The notes: generated by a model not told the origin, from the sequence alone. A stretch of 64,000 nt of DNA from Prosopocoilus inquinatus (GCA_036172665.1 JAYKNF010000015.1:2108001-2172000), one strand, 5' to 3'; counted from the stretch's first letter, positions 11,450-22,111 are shown. A program made the numbers and translations.

Positions 11450-12373
11450 ATTACTAATAAATAATAGCCGAGGACAACTCAGAGCCAATATTATAACCAA
11501 CAAGTTGTGTATTATTTTTAATATTTCCTGTACATTTCTCCTTGTAAATGTGTAAATAATCATACCAAGAATTCTAATACATGCGGCATATGTAAACAAA
11601 AAGTGGAGATGATAGATGTGTATTTAATTATTATTTTTCGGTTTTTTTTAATGAAATTGAAATTACAGTCAGAAATTTATTTAAAAAACCTCAGTTTGTT
11701 AAATTTTCATACCACACTATTCAAGAATAATACTGAAAAGTGAAAAAATTGAAGTGTCAAGGAGAAAATCATAAATAGAAAGAGAAAGGTAAGAGATGGG
11801 TATAGGGAACGCTAATACAGTTCGAAAGAACATTTAATTCTGATTCTTATGGTATAAAAAAATACTGGGTGTTCTATTTAAAAAACATTACTTTTCGACA
11901 GTTGAAATCAGTTCGAATAGAAGTTACTTTTCAACCACCCCGTAAACGATTTTGTTTAAAATGAGGTATGACCTGAAAGCTTATGAGGATAGCTTATTAC
12001 AGGCCAAAAACTGAAATTATGGCTTTTGTTACATAAAGATGGCAGCATCATAAAAAGGTACAGCAACTTTGAACTTTTTTCAAATAATTGAAATACCTCG
12101 GAAACGGCTAATTTTTCTTGTATCACATGTTGCACAAAATATTTTTAGAATTTCATGAAGATTTCAAAAATGCAATCACAAATGGGATATTCCATTTAAA
12201 ATAAGAAAGTTGACAGCAACTTCCGGTACAAGCGGAAGTGCCCGAAAGTTGGAAATATTATATTTTAATAGATCATTATCGCTAACTTATAACCGCAAAA
12301 TATGAAATAAAAATTCAAAGAGGAAGTACGTAAACTTTGAATGAAAGGGTTGCCTGAATCTCCCTGTATACTT
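11450..12373 (+). repeat. Unclassified repeat family A, copy 3
   Basis: The longest of the three copies. It has about 95 bp after agccgaggacaact that copy 1 lacks. It ends with ggttgcctgaatctccctg and carries the acttccggtacaagcggaagt hairpin-like segment near 12220-12245. Confidence 0.7.
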
Positions 12374-12452
12374 TTAAAAATGCAATACGAAATAAGCTTA
12401 TGAGGGAAGCAAAAATCGTCCTAACAATCGAAGTAACAAGAAAAGACAACTT

Positions 12453-12759
12453 TGTAGCGCAGAGTAGTGCTACGCCCTCTCTAAAAGGGTGAAAGTAATC
12501 TAAGAATAGTGAGAGAGACAAAACAATTATCATTTTTACTTTTAAGAAAAGAGTTAGTCATTAGAGAACCATCCATCGATCAGCTTGCAATCACGGTGCT
12601 CGTTTTCGTGTAGTTTCTTTTAAGTTTAATTTCATCTTGTCATCAAGAACTTGTTTTTTTCTGTAAAATTATCTTGTAGTTCGAAATTAGTTAAATTAAA
12701 GTAGATTTAAATCAAGTGAATTATCTTATTTCCGGGAAACTCGAACCCGAACCGTTACA
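12453..12759. mobile_element. Solo LTR
   Basis: A 307 bp segment beginning tgtagcg and ending gttaca, flanked on both sides by the tetranucleotide actt (12449-12452 and 12760-12763). TG...CA ends with a 4 bp target duplication and no internal region is the signature of a solo LTR left by homologous recombination. No second copy is present in the window, so the family is unknown. Confidence 0.6.
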
Positions 12760-12763
12760 ACTT

Positions 12764-13180
12764 TATATTATGCTTATACTATCAGAATTTACTGGTTGCA
12801 TAAAATACTCATATAACATTCTCAATTCTGATTCCTGGTGGCTTGGTATGAAAACCAGGCGTTGATCCTGACAGTCCGACGGTCTGAAGCCACACCGTTT
12901 GGCTTGGTAATGCATATTAATTTTCTAGATCCATATGGTTATTTAATTTGTGTTCAATATTATGCACATATTATGAACCAATGAAGGTATAATAATTATT
13001 ATTTTCCTACAGTATTTTTTTAAATCCATCGCCTATTTAACTTTATATAAAACGACTCCGAAAACAAATTAATAAAAATTTATGGTTGGGACGACATTGA
13101 AAATAAAGTGAAATTTAAAAATTTGTTGCTTAACTGATTTCAAAAAAGTTAGGGATATTTAGATTATAAATATTTTGTTG
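12764..13180. other. No gene seen
   Basis: AT-rich. A short GC-richer patch at 12835-12905 can fold locally but does not fit a tRNA cloverleaf. Confidence 0.4.
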
Positions 13181-13185
13181 CAAAT

Positions 13186-13297
13186 CGTTTTTGATTGCAG
13201 TGAAAACCTCGAGCAGACTCTGTACAGCTGTTTCAGCCCTGTTTGGGGCTTCGTCAGCAGAGGCGTAGCTCGATATTCCCACTGCAAACCAAAAACG
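13186..13297 (-). ncRNA. Type I hammerhead ribozyme motif
   Basis: On the minus strand the conserved core CUGACGA (plus-strand 13251-13257) is followed by a 5 bp stem II (13246-13250 with 13235-13239, six-base loop). Then come GAAA (13231-13234), a tiny palindromic stem III CAGCUG, and UA before the predicted cleavage point, between 13223 and 13222. Stem I is closed by 5 bp (13258-13262 with 13218-13222), an internal loop, 6 bp (13268-13273 with 13209-13214) and an outer imperfect 17-18 bp helix (13280-13297 with 13186-13202). All invariant core bases are present. Minimal hammerheads with a palindromic stem III are known from Penelope-like elements, so this is probably a fragment of such an element. 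Activity is inferred. Confidence 0.8.
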
Positions 13298-13299
13298 AC

Positions 13300-13390
13300 T
13301 TGTCCAATTTATTCGCAAATGGGATGTAATAGTGATGAACAGATAAAACAGCGACATCCCACGATTGCTTTTTGACCTGACATTGGACAA
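13300..13390 (-). repeat. Inverted copy of segment at 14766-14825
   Basis: The reverse complement of this segment (caggtcaaaaagc, then gatgtcgct.ttttat.tgttc) matches the plus strand at 14766-14825. It belongs to the same hammerhead-bearing repeat family but in the opposite relative orientation to copy 2, indicating rearrangement. Confidence 0.6.
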
Positions 13391-13609
13391 AAAATTAAGT
13401 ATGCATTTCGTTTGTGATGTCATAAATCAAATGAGTGTAATTTTTAACAGACTAGAAACTAGAAACAGACTCAATACAGATTTTCTAAATAAAATCAACG
13501 ATATTATAGACAAAATATTCCATTGGAAGACGGAATAATGCTGTTTTATGAATTTACAAATTTGACATCTTACTATGTGTAGGTTTGTTGTGTAGCACAT
13601 ACTGAACCA

Positions 13610-14990
13610 AATTCGTTTTATCGGTGTTTAAGGCACAAATTCGCTATCTCGGTGTTGGAGGCGGCTCAGTACTACGTAACTTTTTTATTAGAGATCCTGC
13701 CACTTACGTATCTTGCAGGTAGCTTCTAAGAGGCAACTAAAGCGACAATCCCGTCGCGGATTCGTTTTATCGATGTTGGGATCGGCTCAGTACTACGTAC
13801 GTATCCGTATTCGTATTCGCGGATTTTCAACCATCTGGCACATCACTAATTAGGACCCTGGATTTGATTGACATTTAACATGTCGGATAAGATTCGGAAA
13901 CACGTCACATCCGCCATTTTTCAAGCTTCGTATCGTCAGCGAAATAGCAGTACTCTTATATTTTTTCTAATGCTCAGGACAATGGCCACATTCAGCAGAA
14001 CAAATCGGTAGTTCACCAGTGTGCACTGATTGTATCCATATAGGTTCTGTTTTATGTAATAAAACGAGATAGTGATACACTCATTGCACGCACACTGGTG
14101 CAGCCAGCGAAAAACGCTATTAGACAACAGATGCACAACAGTTGGGTCTGCTGAATGGACGCAATCATATCAAATTAGCCAATGATTAAAATTGACATTA
14201 CTAATGAAAATGATGTTGTGAATGAACCCTCTCCGACATGTTAAATGTCAACCAAATCTAAGGACTCTACAATTAATAAATGCAAAAAGAACTGTAGCTA
14301 TGGCCTAGCCCCCAACACCGATAAAACAAATCTGCGACCGGATTGTCGTTTTAGTTGCCCCTTAGAAGTTACCTGCAAAATATGTAAGTGGAAGGATCTC
14401 TAATAAAAAAGTTACGTAGTACCGCGCCGCCCCCAACACCGATAAAACGAATCTGCGACCAGATTGTCGTTTTAGTTGCCCCTTAGAAGGCACCTGCAAA
14501 ATAAGTAAGTGGCAGGATCTCTAATAAAAAAAGTTACGTAGTACCGCGCCGCCCCCCAACACCGATAAAACAAATTTGCGCCTGAATTATCGTTACAGTT
14601 GTCAGAAAAATTTTGTGCAAATCGTTTTTGATTGCAGTGAGAACCTCGAGCAGCCTCTGGACAGCTGTTTCAGCCCTGCTTTCATTATGCTTTGACAGCA
14701 AGCATGGCCGCCTTGCATGGGGGACTCATTAGGAGCAAATGCCGCTTCAATTTGTCTATCCTACTGCAATGTTAGGTCAAAAAGCGATAGTAAGATGTCG
14801 CTATTTTATATGTTCGTTACAGTTGTCGTTTAGAAGCTACCTGCAAAATATGTTAATGTATGTCTAATAAAGAAGTTACGTAGTACCGCGCCGTCCCCAA
14901 AACCGATAAAACGAATTTGCGCTCAGGTCACCATTTTACGTGCTACCTAGAAGTAATATTCAAAATATGTAAGTGGTTGGCGGCAAAGGT
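13610..14990. mobile_element. Foldback element with tandem ~122 bp units
   Basis: The right arm (14306-14990) contains a unit with the landmarks cccaacaccgataaaac, ttgtcgttttagttgcc, acctgcaaaat and gttacgtagtacc. The unit starts at 14311, 14432, 14555 and about 14896. The left arm (13610-13800) holds the same unit in reverse orientation. Inside, 13850-13892 and 14232-14276 are a further inverted pair (tgacatttaacatgtcgg). Arms with tandem subunits around a short core are typical of foldback DNA transposons. No transposase is encoded. Confidence 0.65.
14604..14814 (-). mobile_element. Insertion carrying a half hammerhead
   Basis: A 211 bp insertion in the tandem array, flanked by the 13 bp direct repeat cgttacagttgtc (14591-14603 and 14815-14827). 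On the minus strand it holds GAAA, the palindromic CAGCUG, UC and the 3' side of stem I (plus-strand about 14645-14674), highly similar to the ribozyme at 13.2 kb. The CUGANGA half is missing. The long target duplication suggests target-primed insertion, as for LINEs or Penelope-like elements. Confidence 0.65.
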
Positions 14991-15079
14991 CTACTATAAA
15001 TACATACTTACTGGTCTCTATGGTTTATTGCTGGAAAATATTGCTAGAGTAACTCCGCTGATAATTTATCCATATCTGT

Positions 15080-15310
15080 AGCTTTTACGTATGAAATCTA
15101 ATTTGTTAGAAATAAATCTAAACTTTCTCCTATCTCGATATCGCCAACATCTAATGGTTTCGGCCATGGTATACAGTTTGAATTATTATTTACAGTGGAT
15201 AAAGTATTTACTCGTGTTTGCATCTGTTGCAATTGATTTGCTAGTTTCGTCATTGTATCATACGGACTCTTAAGAAATATTGAAATTCTTGTGATGCTTC
15301 TGCCATCTTG
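15080..15310 (-). pseudogene. gypsy gag N-terminal fragment
   Basis: On the minus strand a reading contains SPYDTMTKLANQLQQMQTRV followed by a PWPKPLDVGDIEIGESLDLF segment. The proline-rich start followed by a PxPLD... motif is common at the beginning of gypsy gag proteins. It lies just downstream, on that strand, of an LTR and primer site. It ends in a stop at about 15105 and no pol follows, so only the 5' end of the element survives. Confidence 0.5.
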
Positions 15311-15418
15311 TCAAACGCGTTTTTTTTTCTTTTAACCACAAACTATTCGGTAGGTACGGTAAGTATCAAACAAAGTATCAAAAAGTATCAAACAAGTTTA
15401 CTTAAACGTCTGACGCCA

Positions 15419-15765
15419 TGTCTTAATATGGTCTTTAATAACACTCAACAGACAACTTGTGATTTAACTGGTATTTATTAATTCAAAGCTTTACAAAAGA
15501 ATGCCCGTGAAGGCATGCAATGACCACCGCTTCTCCTCAGCACATGCAGTCTTGCCATTCTACATAATATTTATACAACAAATTCAAACTATTCAAAAGT
15601 GGAGATTACTGAATTCGATAATTTATGCAATAAGCAGAATTCATACATACGCGGTCACAACGGTGGCGGTAGTAGCAGAGGATACTTTTAAGGAGGAGAA
15701 GCAGACTCAACACGTCAAAAGTCGATATCGCTGCCACCGCCACCGTTGACCGCGTGTACGAATGC
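15419..15765 (-). repeat. Candidate 5' LTR (minus strand) with internal hairpin
   Basis: On the minus strand the segment ends ...ttaagaca at 15419 and is followed by a primer-site-like TGGCGTCAGACGTTTAAG (15401-15418), then by gag. It contains a TATAAATA (about 15568) and an AATAAA-type signal. A 27 bp imperfect inverted repeat (15648-15676 with 15730-15757, GC-rich) lies in its upstream part. The left boundary on that strand is not certain. Confidence 0.45.
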
Positions 15766-15789
15766 TCCGCTTTAATCTTTTTTTCGCGT

Positions 15790-16030
15790 TTAAATCAAGA
15801 GGCAAACATAAAAATGTTAGGAAAAATGCGAGATAAAAGTGAAACTAAAAACGAAATGCAACAGAATAAAAATGAAGCAAACTGCAAACAAGGCATCACG
15901 ATTCATTAATTATCACATGAAGGAGAAGAAAACTAACAATCAACTTTTCCCAATTAATTCCTTGAATTTTGGAAATTTCAGGGGACTACAGAGAAAGCGA
16001 CCACACCTTTAGTAAAACCAAGCGGAACAA
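15790..16030. other. No gene seen
   Basis: AT-rich, no frame or repeat recognised. Confidence 0.4.
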
Positions 16031-16035
16031 AGACT

Positions 16036-16350
16036 ATGCCGCCGCTGATGTTGAAAGAAGCTGTTAACCTACAAGAAGTACGAGATTCCGAAATACCATG
16101 GGATTTCGCGATATCTCGCGGCGCTCGGGTTCAAGGGGCGGCGGAAACGTGTGGGGGTTTCCGAGGATGCACTATTGGGGGCACCGCCCTAACACCAGCT
16201 GTGCTCGAGAATCGATCTCGGCACGAAACTGCGTCCAGGACCGGGACATCTCGTTCATTCAGTCTTTTTGAGCCGCTGCTTTATATCGCCACCGCATCAA
16301 TCATGTTCCTAAAATTTTCTTTTTTTTTAAATTTAAATCATATCACATGA
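16036..16350 (+). CDS. Possible GC-rich ORF, unassigned
   Basis: A 104-residue reading in a local GC-rich island (about 16030-16300) inside otherwise AT-rich sequence. The first 90 residues are mixed and without a recognisable domain. The C-terminal 20 residues are hydrophobic, but that part is encoded by an AT-rich stretch and looks accidental. It could be a host exon, a promoter-proximal CpG-rich patch or transposon remnant. I do not recognise it and there is no splice or polyA evidence strong enough to call a gene. Confidence 0.2.
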   Translation: MPPLMLKEAVNLQEVRDSEIPWDFAISRGARVQGAAETCGGFRGCTIGGTALTPAVLENRSRHETASRTGTSRSFSLFEPLLYIATASIMFLKFSFFLNLNHIT

Positions 16351-16359
16351 GGTCACTTA

Positions 16360-17280
16360 TCATTATGTGTAATAAAAGTTCTTTTTTTCCAAAACTAAAT
16401 ATGATATCCTGAACGTGTTGCGATGATATAAATTATTAGGTTTCATTAAAGAAAGTTAAACACAATTGAAAGTCTCAAAAAACTGTTTTCTCGATATTGC
16501 CACAGAATTGAGCACGACAGGTCCTGAAGCTTCCCGTGAACATCCTGCATACATGTTCATATGATTTTTTCTTTTCTTATTTTGATCTGTAGAATACGTC
16601 CCTGAAGTAGCGGCCTGTATTTTTGTTACATCCTGTATATGTAACTATTTGTTCTCTTCAAAATTAAATGCATTGGTTTGAATATTTGGATTCTTCACAG
16701 CAAGATATTCCTCCGGGAAATCCCCTCACCTTTACGTGCTTTTACAGTAAGTTTAACTTTCCTCGATCACCGGAAGTTTTAACGCTTGGAGAAAGTTTCT
16801 AATGCGTTGGGCTTAACGATGGGCATAAATCACAAAGTTCACACTCTAATCAATCCCGGTCGGGGTTGCAGAGCGGAATTATTGGATTCATAAATACATT
16901 GAAACAATGGCGGGCATTGCACAGAAAATTGCTTTGTTGTTACCCACGGGTGTAGAGTCATTCGATGATTGCTCCTCGCAAGAGATTTTGTTTGGCTTAA
17001 TTGATCGGCGCTTTCATGTATTTTGTTAGTGTTTCGCTTCATGATAATAGCTTTGTTCGAAGAGCTTATCCCAAACTTATCCGGAATGGATTGTAACCCG
17101 TTCTACTTCAAATGCGAACAAAATTTCGAATTTTTGTTTTCTGCCGTTTAATATTTGTAATAAAAATCGCTCGTAAAAAATAAAAATCCCAAATTCTGTT
17201 CACTTATGAAGCAGTTCAAGTTAGAACAGTCACAACAGTTAATAATTACTTTTGTTTCTACACAGTTCTAAATCAGTTCG
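16360..17280. other. No gene seen
   Basis: Intergenic. Short tracts recall transposon termini (for example catcctgtatatg near 16630) but nothing can be delimited. Confidence 0.4.
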
Positions 17281-17283
17281 ATA

Positions 17284-17750
17284 CTGTACAGAGTGGACCA
17301 TTTTTGATGGTTTTACAGGGTTTCTCAGTTATTTATAGGAATAGAAGAAAATCGTTTTCGCGGCCCAATACTACTTTTTCGAGAAAAACACAGTGGGGAA
17401 AACAAAAGTTAGCTATCTCGATTCGTTCGGGAAATATCGATCGAAAACAAATTTTTCCGAAAAATTATTTTTCACAATATCTCAGTTGTTTATTATTATG
17501 TTTTATATTTATGTATTATATTTTAGATATTTTGAAAATTCAAAAACTATTTTATTCAGAAATTAATGTATATTTCACTAACGTTATTATCTTTTGTTGA
17601 AACTGCACCAGTTCTGCGAAACAGACTATAACTTTCTAATTTTAAATGGAAACCGCAGTTGGCTATGACACAACTAAATAGCTTGTTTATTGACGTTTTC
17701 AAAAATATAAAGTTTGATCATTTTTTTAAATAACAAAGATCCTAACTTTC
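17284..17750 (+). repeat. Unclassified repeat family B, copy 1
   Basis: Begins gtacagagtggacc and shares an ordered series of motifs with the reverse strand at 29448-29900 and 31010-31345: gggtttctcagttatttatag, cagtggg..aacaaaagttagct, gaaaaattatttttcacaat, gttctgcgaaacagactata. Non-coding; class unknown. Confidence 0.65.
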
Positions 17751-18118
17751 CTTACTTTGCAGTACCTATCAAGTTATCTATGTCACTAGAAACAAGAGAA
17801 TATTCAGTTGTTTTCCTCAAAAATCCATTCTTAGAATAACTAATACAGGTAATTAAATTTAAAAAAATAAATAACTGGAAATGCATAATGCTATTAGAGA
17901 ACTCATAAAACTACGAGTAATATAAATATGGATGAACTATCAATGCAGTTTTGATGAATTATGTGTTATATGCTCCTTTGCTCCAAAAATTCTTAGATGT
18001 GTTTATTTCACTTTAACGCGTGATTAAATTTATTAACATACAAAAGTTCTTGAAAGCATTTTTAAACTTAAGAAATATCTGATATTTTAATAATTTCTTA
18101 AAGAAACACACTGATTAA

Positions 18119-18368
18119 TATTGGTAATTTAAGTGGACGATTACAAAAATAATGAGTATAATAATCAGATACAAAAATGGACGCGCGATCATCCACGCGC
18201 ACACAACACTGCAACAACATTGCCGCACACTTGTAACGTTCGGAGAGGAAGGTCCGGTATCCCGGATTCCGGGAAACATGGTCCATTAGGGTACGTCCGT
18301 AAAAACATAGACATCAGCAGCTGACGGGCACGAGTCGCCACGCACTAAATCACGCACAATTTCCAACA
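18119..18368 (-). repeat. 3' LTR of copia element
   Basis: On the minus strand begins tgttgga and ends ccaata. Direct repeat of 18119-18368 with 23018-23267, both 250 bp. Confidence 0.9.
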
Positions 18369-18413
18369 CTTCCCCTCGATGAGTGTCCCAGATAAAATAC
18401 AGGAATCTTGTCA

Positions 18414-19297
18414 CTAAGGGTCACAGGGACGATCCATTCCAGACATCACGATGCACCTCATATGCTTCGCTCTTGCTAACCCCTTGGTCAAGAAGTCGGC
18501 TATCATCTCATCGGTACGGACATGCCCGACCTTCATCTTGCCAGACTTCAATGCATCGCGAATGAAGTGATGACTAAGGCCTCGAATCTGAGGGTCCAAA
18601 CTCAGAGGCGTTGTATTCCGCGCGCGGCGAGGCTCGATTTCTCGCTGCATTTCCGATAGGCACAGGTATTCTACGATCGAATTTTGCGTCTCATTAATTT
18701 TGATTTTACGATTAGACATTTATTTGATTGCTGAGTCTGTCCGTAAATATTAAAGAGTTCAAAATTTACCTAGAGAAAGCGTCTCTCGCAATCTGTTATG
18801 TTGAGAGATCATTTTCTCGCTTTAAAAGACAAGACATTCTCACGGCAAACCGAAACGAACGAACGAACGAAAATTTTGAAGGTTATTTAATAATTAATTT
18901 TAATAACAATTAATAGCTAAGAAATTTTAGTATTTTCTTCCCTATTCGAATTTCGAATACCTGAGAATACTCAACAACGCGCGTCTCTGTTAAATCTGGC
19001 AATCGAACGATTCAGAGCTGCACTACACCGGGGGTGTTACGATCCGTAATCGGTATCTGGGAGACTGGACGGGCTATTTTCCTCGATCCTTTAGTGATGA
19101 CGTATGTCAATGTGTTTGCTGCGACCGTGAAATACGGGATTGTCGGCCAATTTCAAGGCACCCATGTTGTCGTTGAAAATTGTAAAGTCTTGCAATTCTC
19201 CGTATCCCGTCTCTTCCCCGAAACTCCGTAGATACATGGCTTCCTTGGCGGCCTCCGTCATTGCCATATATTCGGCTTCGGTAAAAGATAAAGCCAC
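18414..19297 (-). pseudogene. copia RNase H, split by an insertion
   Basis: Minus-strand reading 19297-19094 contains SFTEAEYMAM, NDNMGALKLADNP and HGRSKHIDIRHH, the conserved C-terminal half of copia RNase H. The same protein resumes at about 18574 with HFIRDALKSGKMKVGHVRTD and MIADFLTKGL, the standard end of the polyprotein. Between them lies a 518 bp insertion with a 9 bp direct repeat at its edges. The RNase H start, upstream to about 19495, is in another frame. Confidence 0.8.
18575..19092. mobile_element. 518 bp insertion in copia RNase H, 9 bp target duplication
   Basis: The 9-mer agtgatgac occurs at 18566-18574 and 19093-19101, exactly at the two edges of the interrupted RNase H coding sequence. 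The inserted sequence has a GC-rich part at each end, an AT-rich middle and an (aacg)n run near 18858. No inverted termini are obvious. A reading of about 48 codons at 18575-18719 (minus strand) is unassigned. Its class is unknown; 9 bp duplications are usual for Mutator-like elements but also possible for LINE-type insertions. Confidence 0.6.
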
Positions 19298-19495
19298 CGT
19301 ACGCTCCTTTCTCGAGTCCCAGGAAATAGGACTACCGTTCAGGATGAAAATGAAACCCGACTGCGAGATTCTGTCAATGGGACAGTTACCCCAGTCGGCA
19401 TCGACATATCCTTTTATCGGAGTTGATTCTTTCTTATATACGAGTCCAAGGTCTGCCGTGCCTTTTAGATAGCGTAATACTCGCTTCGCTGCCTT

Positions 19496-20509
19496 CTAAT
19501 GTATTTGCTTATGACAGCTGTTGAACTGACCCAACAAGCTAACTGCGAAACTGATGTCGGGTTTCGTGGTAATGGCGAGGTAAGTCAAACACCCGACCAG
19601 CTCGCGATACGGCAAACGCTTTTCCTCCTCCGTAGGGCCTTCCAGCTCTTTTGAAAACTTCAAGTTTGGATCCAAACGGGTACTTAAAGGATTGCAGTCT
19701 TCCATTCCGAAACGCCTTAAGATATCCTTGATGTAACCCCCTTGGTGAAGCTCGACCACACCGGAGCTCTGCCTAAACTCGATTCCAAGACAATGATTTA
19801 TTCTTCCAAGATCCCTTATCTCGAACTGGCTCGCTAGGTAACGCCCTAGTCTATCGATCATGCCGTTGCTTCTGGATGACACTATAATATCGTCTACATA
19901 CGCGGCGATGATCATGAGATCCTTCCCCTCTCTTACATAGTATAAGCACGGGTCTGCACTTGAAGGGGTCGCACCATACTTCTTTAAAGCTTCATCAAGC
20001 GTCAAGTGCCAACTTCTCCCAGCTTGCTTCAGTCCGTACAAAGCTTTTCTGAAGTGGCATACCTTGTCGCCACCTTGGATGTCCTTTAGTGTCTTGGATG
20101 CTATTTTTCGGATCCCTTCGTCGCCATTGAAGTCTAGGATTTTCTGCAAAGCCAACGACAATTCCTTGGGGTATTCCATAAACACTTCTTCTAGTAGGTT
20201 ACCGTTCAAATAGGCGGTGGTCACATCAAAATGTTTGATGGTTGAATATCTACGTGCTGCCAGAGAGGCCATCAGTCTGATTGAGCTCATCCGTGCAACG
20301 GGTGCGAATGTGTCCGCAAAGTGCAGGCCTGGTTGCTGAGCGAATCCCTGGGCGACGAGGCGTGCCTCTCTCCTCTCAATGGTTCCATCAGCATTGTACT
20401 TATTCCTCAATACGATCCGATTACCTTCTCGTCCCAGGGTCTGTTTACCAATGTCCAGGTGTCGTTTCGTAGAATGGATTTCACTTCGGCGCAAATAGCG
20501 CTTAGCCAC
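19496..20509 (-). pseudogene. copia reverse transcriptase
   Basis: A long minus-strand reading with copia RT landmarks: ARLVAQGFAQQPGLHFADTFAPVARMSSIR, the TTAYLNG segment, KALYGLKQAGRSWH, the catalytic AAYVDDIIV box, and the PYRELVGCLTYLA and RPDISFAV-like end. The YVDD box is intact. The N-terminal edge overlaps the preceding integrase reading in a different frame near 20450, so at least one frameshift separates it from the upstream polyprotein. The reading stops at 19498 before RNase H. Confidence 0.85.
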
Positions 20510-21366
20510 TCATCTGCCTCCGGACTCGACAAGGCCATCTTCATCGGAATTTCCGAAAGGAGTGCAAACCCGGGTTCGGTCGCAAAATTTGCTTCTCCGC
20601 TCACAGTTTGGAAACGTTTGACAGGTCTTCCCCTCGCTCCATCTCTCACGATTGACGGTATTCCGCGCGATCTTCGGGGGATGTTCCTCACTTCCGGTGG
20701 ATTGACGTTTTCAATAGTCACAGGTAGAGACTCTGCTGGTGCGGGCTCATTTGGCACAGGTTCCTCGTTTTCCACTTCCGTGGGCCCCAACTCTACGTCT
20801 AAGTTACCGGGGTTCGGCGAAGGGTTCGCGGTCTTCATGTGGGCATTGCGTATCGTAGTGTCGTCAAGGAAATGTTCGTCGATGTGGGTTCCATCGGTAG
20901 ATGTCTTGAAGAACTTCACATCTCTCGCTATTACAGTTTTTCTCTTCTCCGGGATCCACACACGATATCCCTTGGTTTCTTCTCCATATCCTATGAATAT
21001 GCCGTTCTCAGCCCGGGCGTCCAGCTTGCTCTTTCCAGGTTCGTTGCACCGAACATACACAGGACAACCGAATTCTTGAAGATGGGTAACGTCCGGAACC
21101 TGTCCTGTCCACAGTTCAAATGGTGTCTTACCGTCCAGCGACTTTGATGGACAGCGATTGCGGAGATAATTCGCGACGTTCACAGCTTCTGCCCAAAAGC
21201 TGTTCGGGAGCCCTGACTGAACCAACAGGCACCTGGCCATCTCGATAATTGTTCTATTTCGCCTTTCGGCAACGCCATTTTGCTCCGGGCAGTAGGGCGA
21301 GTCGTCTTGATATGCCACAACTCTTAAGAAAGCCGTCAAAAGCCTTACTAGTGTACTCTCTCCCAT
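20407..21366 (-). pseudogene. copia integrase C-terminal half
   Basis: This minus-strand reading begins near the third catalytic residue, in YCPEQNGVAERRNRTI. It continues with MARCLLVQSGLPNSFWAEAV and the copia-specific GKTPFELW and FGCPVYV motifs, then a proline- and glutamate-rich spacer into the RT linker. It is offset by a frameshift near 21290 from the upstream half. Confidence 0.85.
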
Positions 21367-22111
21367 TGTCCGACAGCAGGGTCTTTACTCTTCTGTCTTG
21401 CTGGTTTTCGACCATGGCAATGAACTCCCTTGTGGCCTCAAGCACCTGGTCCTTCGTTCTGAGGAAACGTATCAGACTCCACCTCGAATAATCGTCAATG
21501 AATTGTACGAAGTATTTCGAACCACGGTGAGAGTCCACGCGCATGGGACCACAAATATCTGTGTGTATCAGGCTCAACATGGTTGTTTCTCTAGTTGATT
21601 GTTTCGGGAAAGGGGTCCGAGTCATTTTTCCGACGGGGCACACCTTGCATTCAAAATTCGTGTCAAATCGAATATTTTCCAAACCTCGAATACATCCGCT
21701 TCGTTGTGCTTTTATCATGTCTTGCACGTTTAAATGTCCCAGTTTACGATGCAGGGACATACCGATTTCCGTTCTTAACCCGATATTCATGGCCGACTGA
21801 TGATGGCCATTTATTTCGCGTTCGTATACATAGTACAACCCGTTATTTCGGACAGCTCTCAGTTTTTCATTTCCGTCGTGGTCGAGCACAACTGCGCAAT
21901 CCTTTTTGAAAACTACTTCAAATCCGTGATCAGTAATTTTTCCTACGGATAACAGGTCGGTGTGCAAATTAGGAATATGCATAGTTTGATTCAATAAAAC
22001 CGTTTGCGCTCCTCCTGACGTATTAGTTTCTAAAACGACCGTTCCCTCCGAGTGCGTCACTATTGAAGAACCGAACGCGAGGTTGATCTTGCCGATTTTT
22101 GATTCAGTCAC
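21254..22111 (-). pseudogene. copia gag-pre-integrase and integrase N-terminal half
   Basis: The minus-strand reading includes the protease-side region, then HRKLGHLN and CKVC forming the HHCC zinc-binding module. The first two catalytic acids follow, in LIHTDICGPM and TLLSDNGREY. A frameshift near 21290 removes the third acidic residue from this frame. Upstream, the protease DSGA motif lies in another frame near 22150-22170. Confidence 0.85.

Noticed and set aside
12835..12905. Possible tRNA-like fold
   Set aside because: No cloverleaf with T-loop (GGTTCRA) and no consistent acceptor stem.
13130..13423. Minus-strand 97-codon ORF and plus-strand 66-codon ORF
   Set aside because: Both overlap the structured hammerhead region and show no protein family pattern; the RNA structure explains the sequence better.
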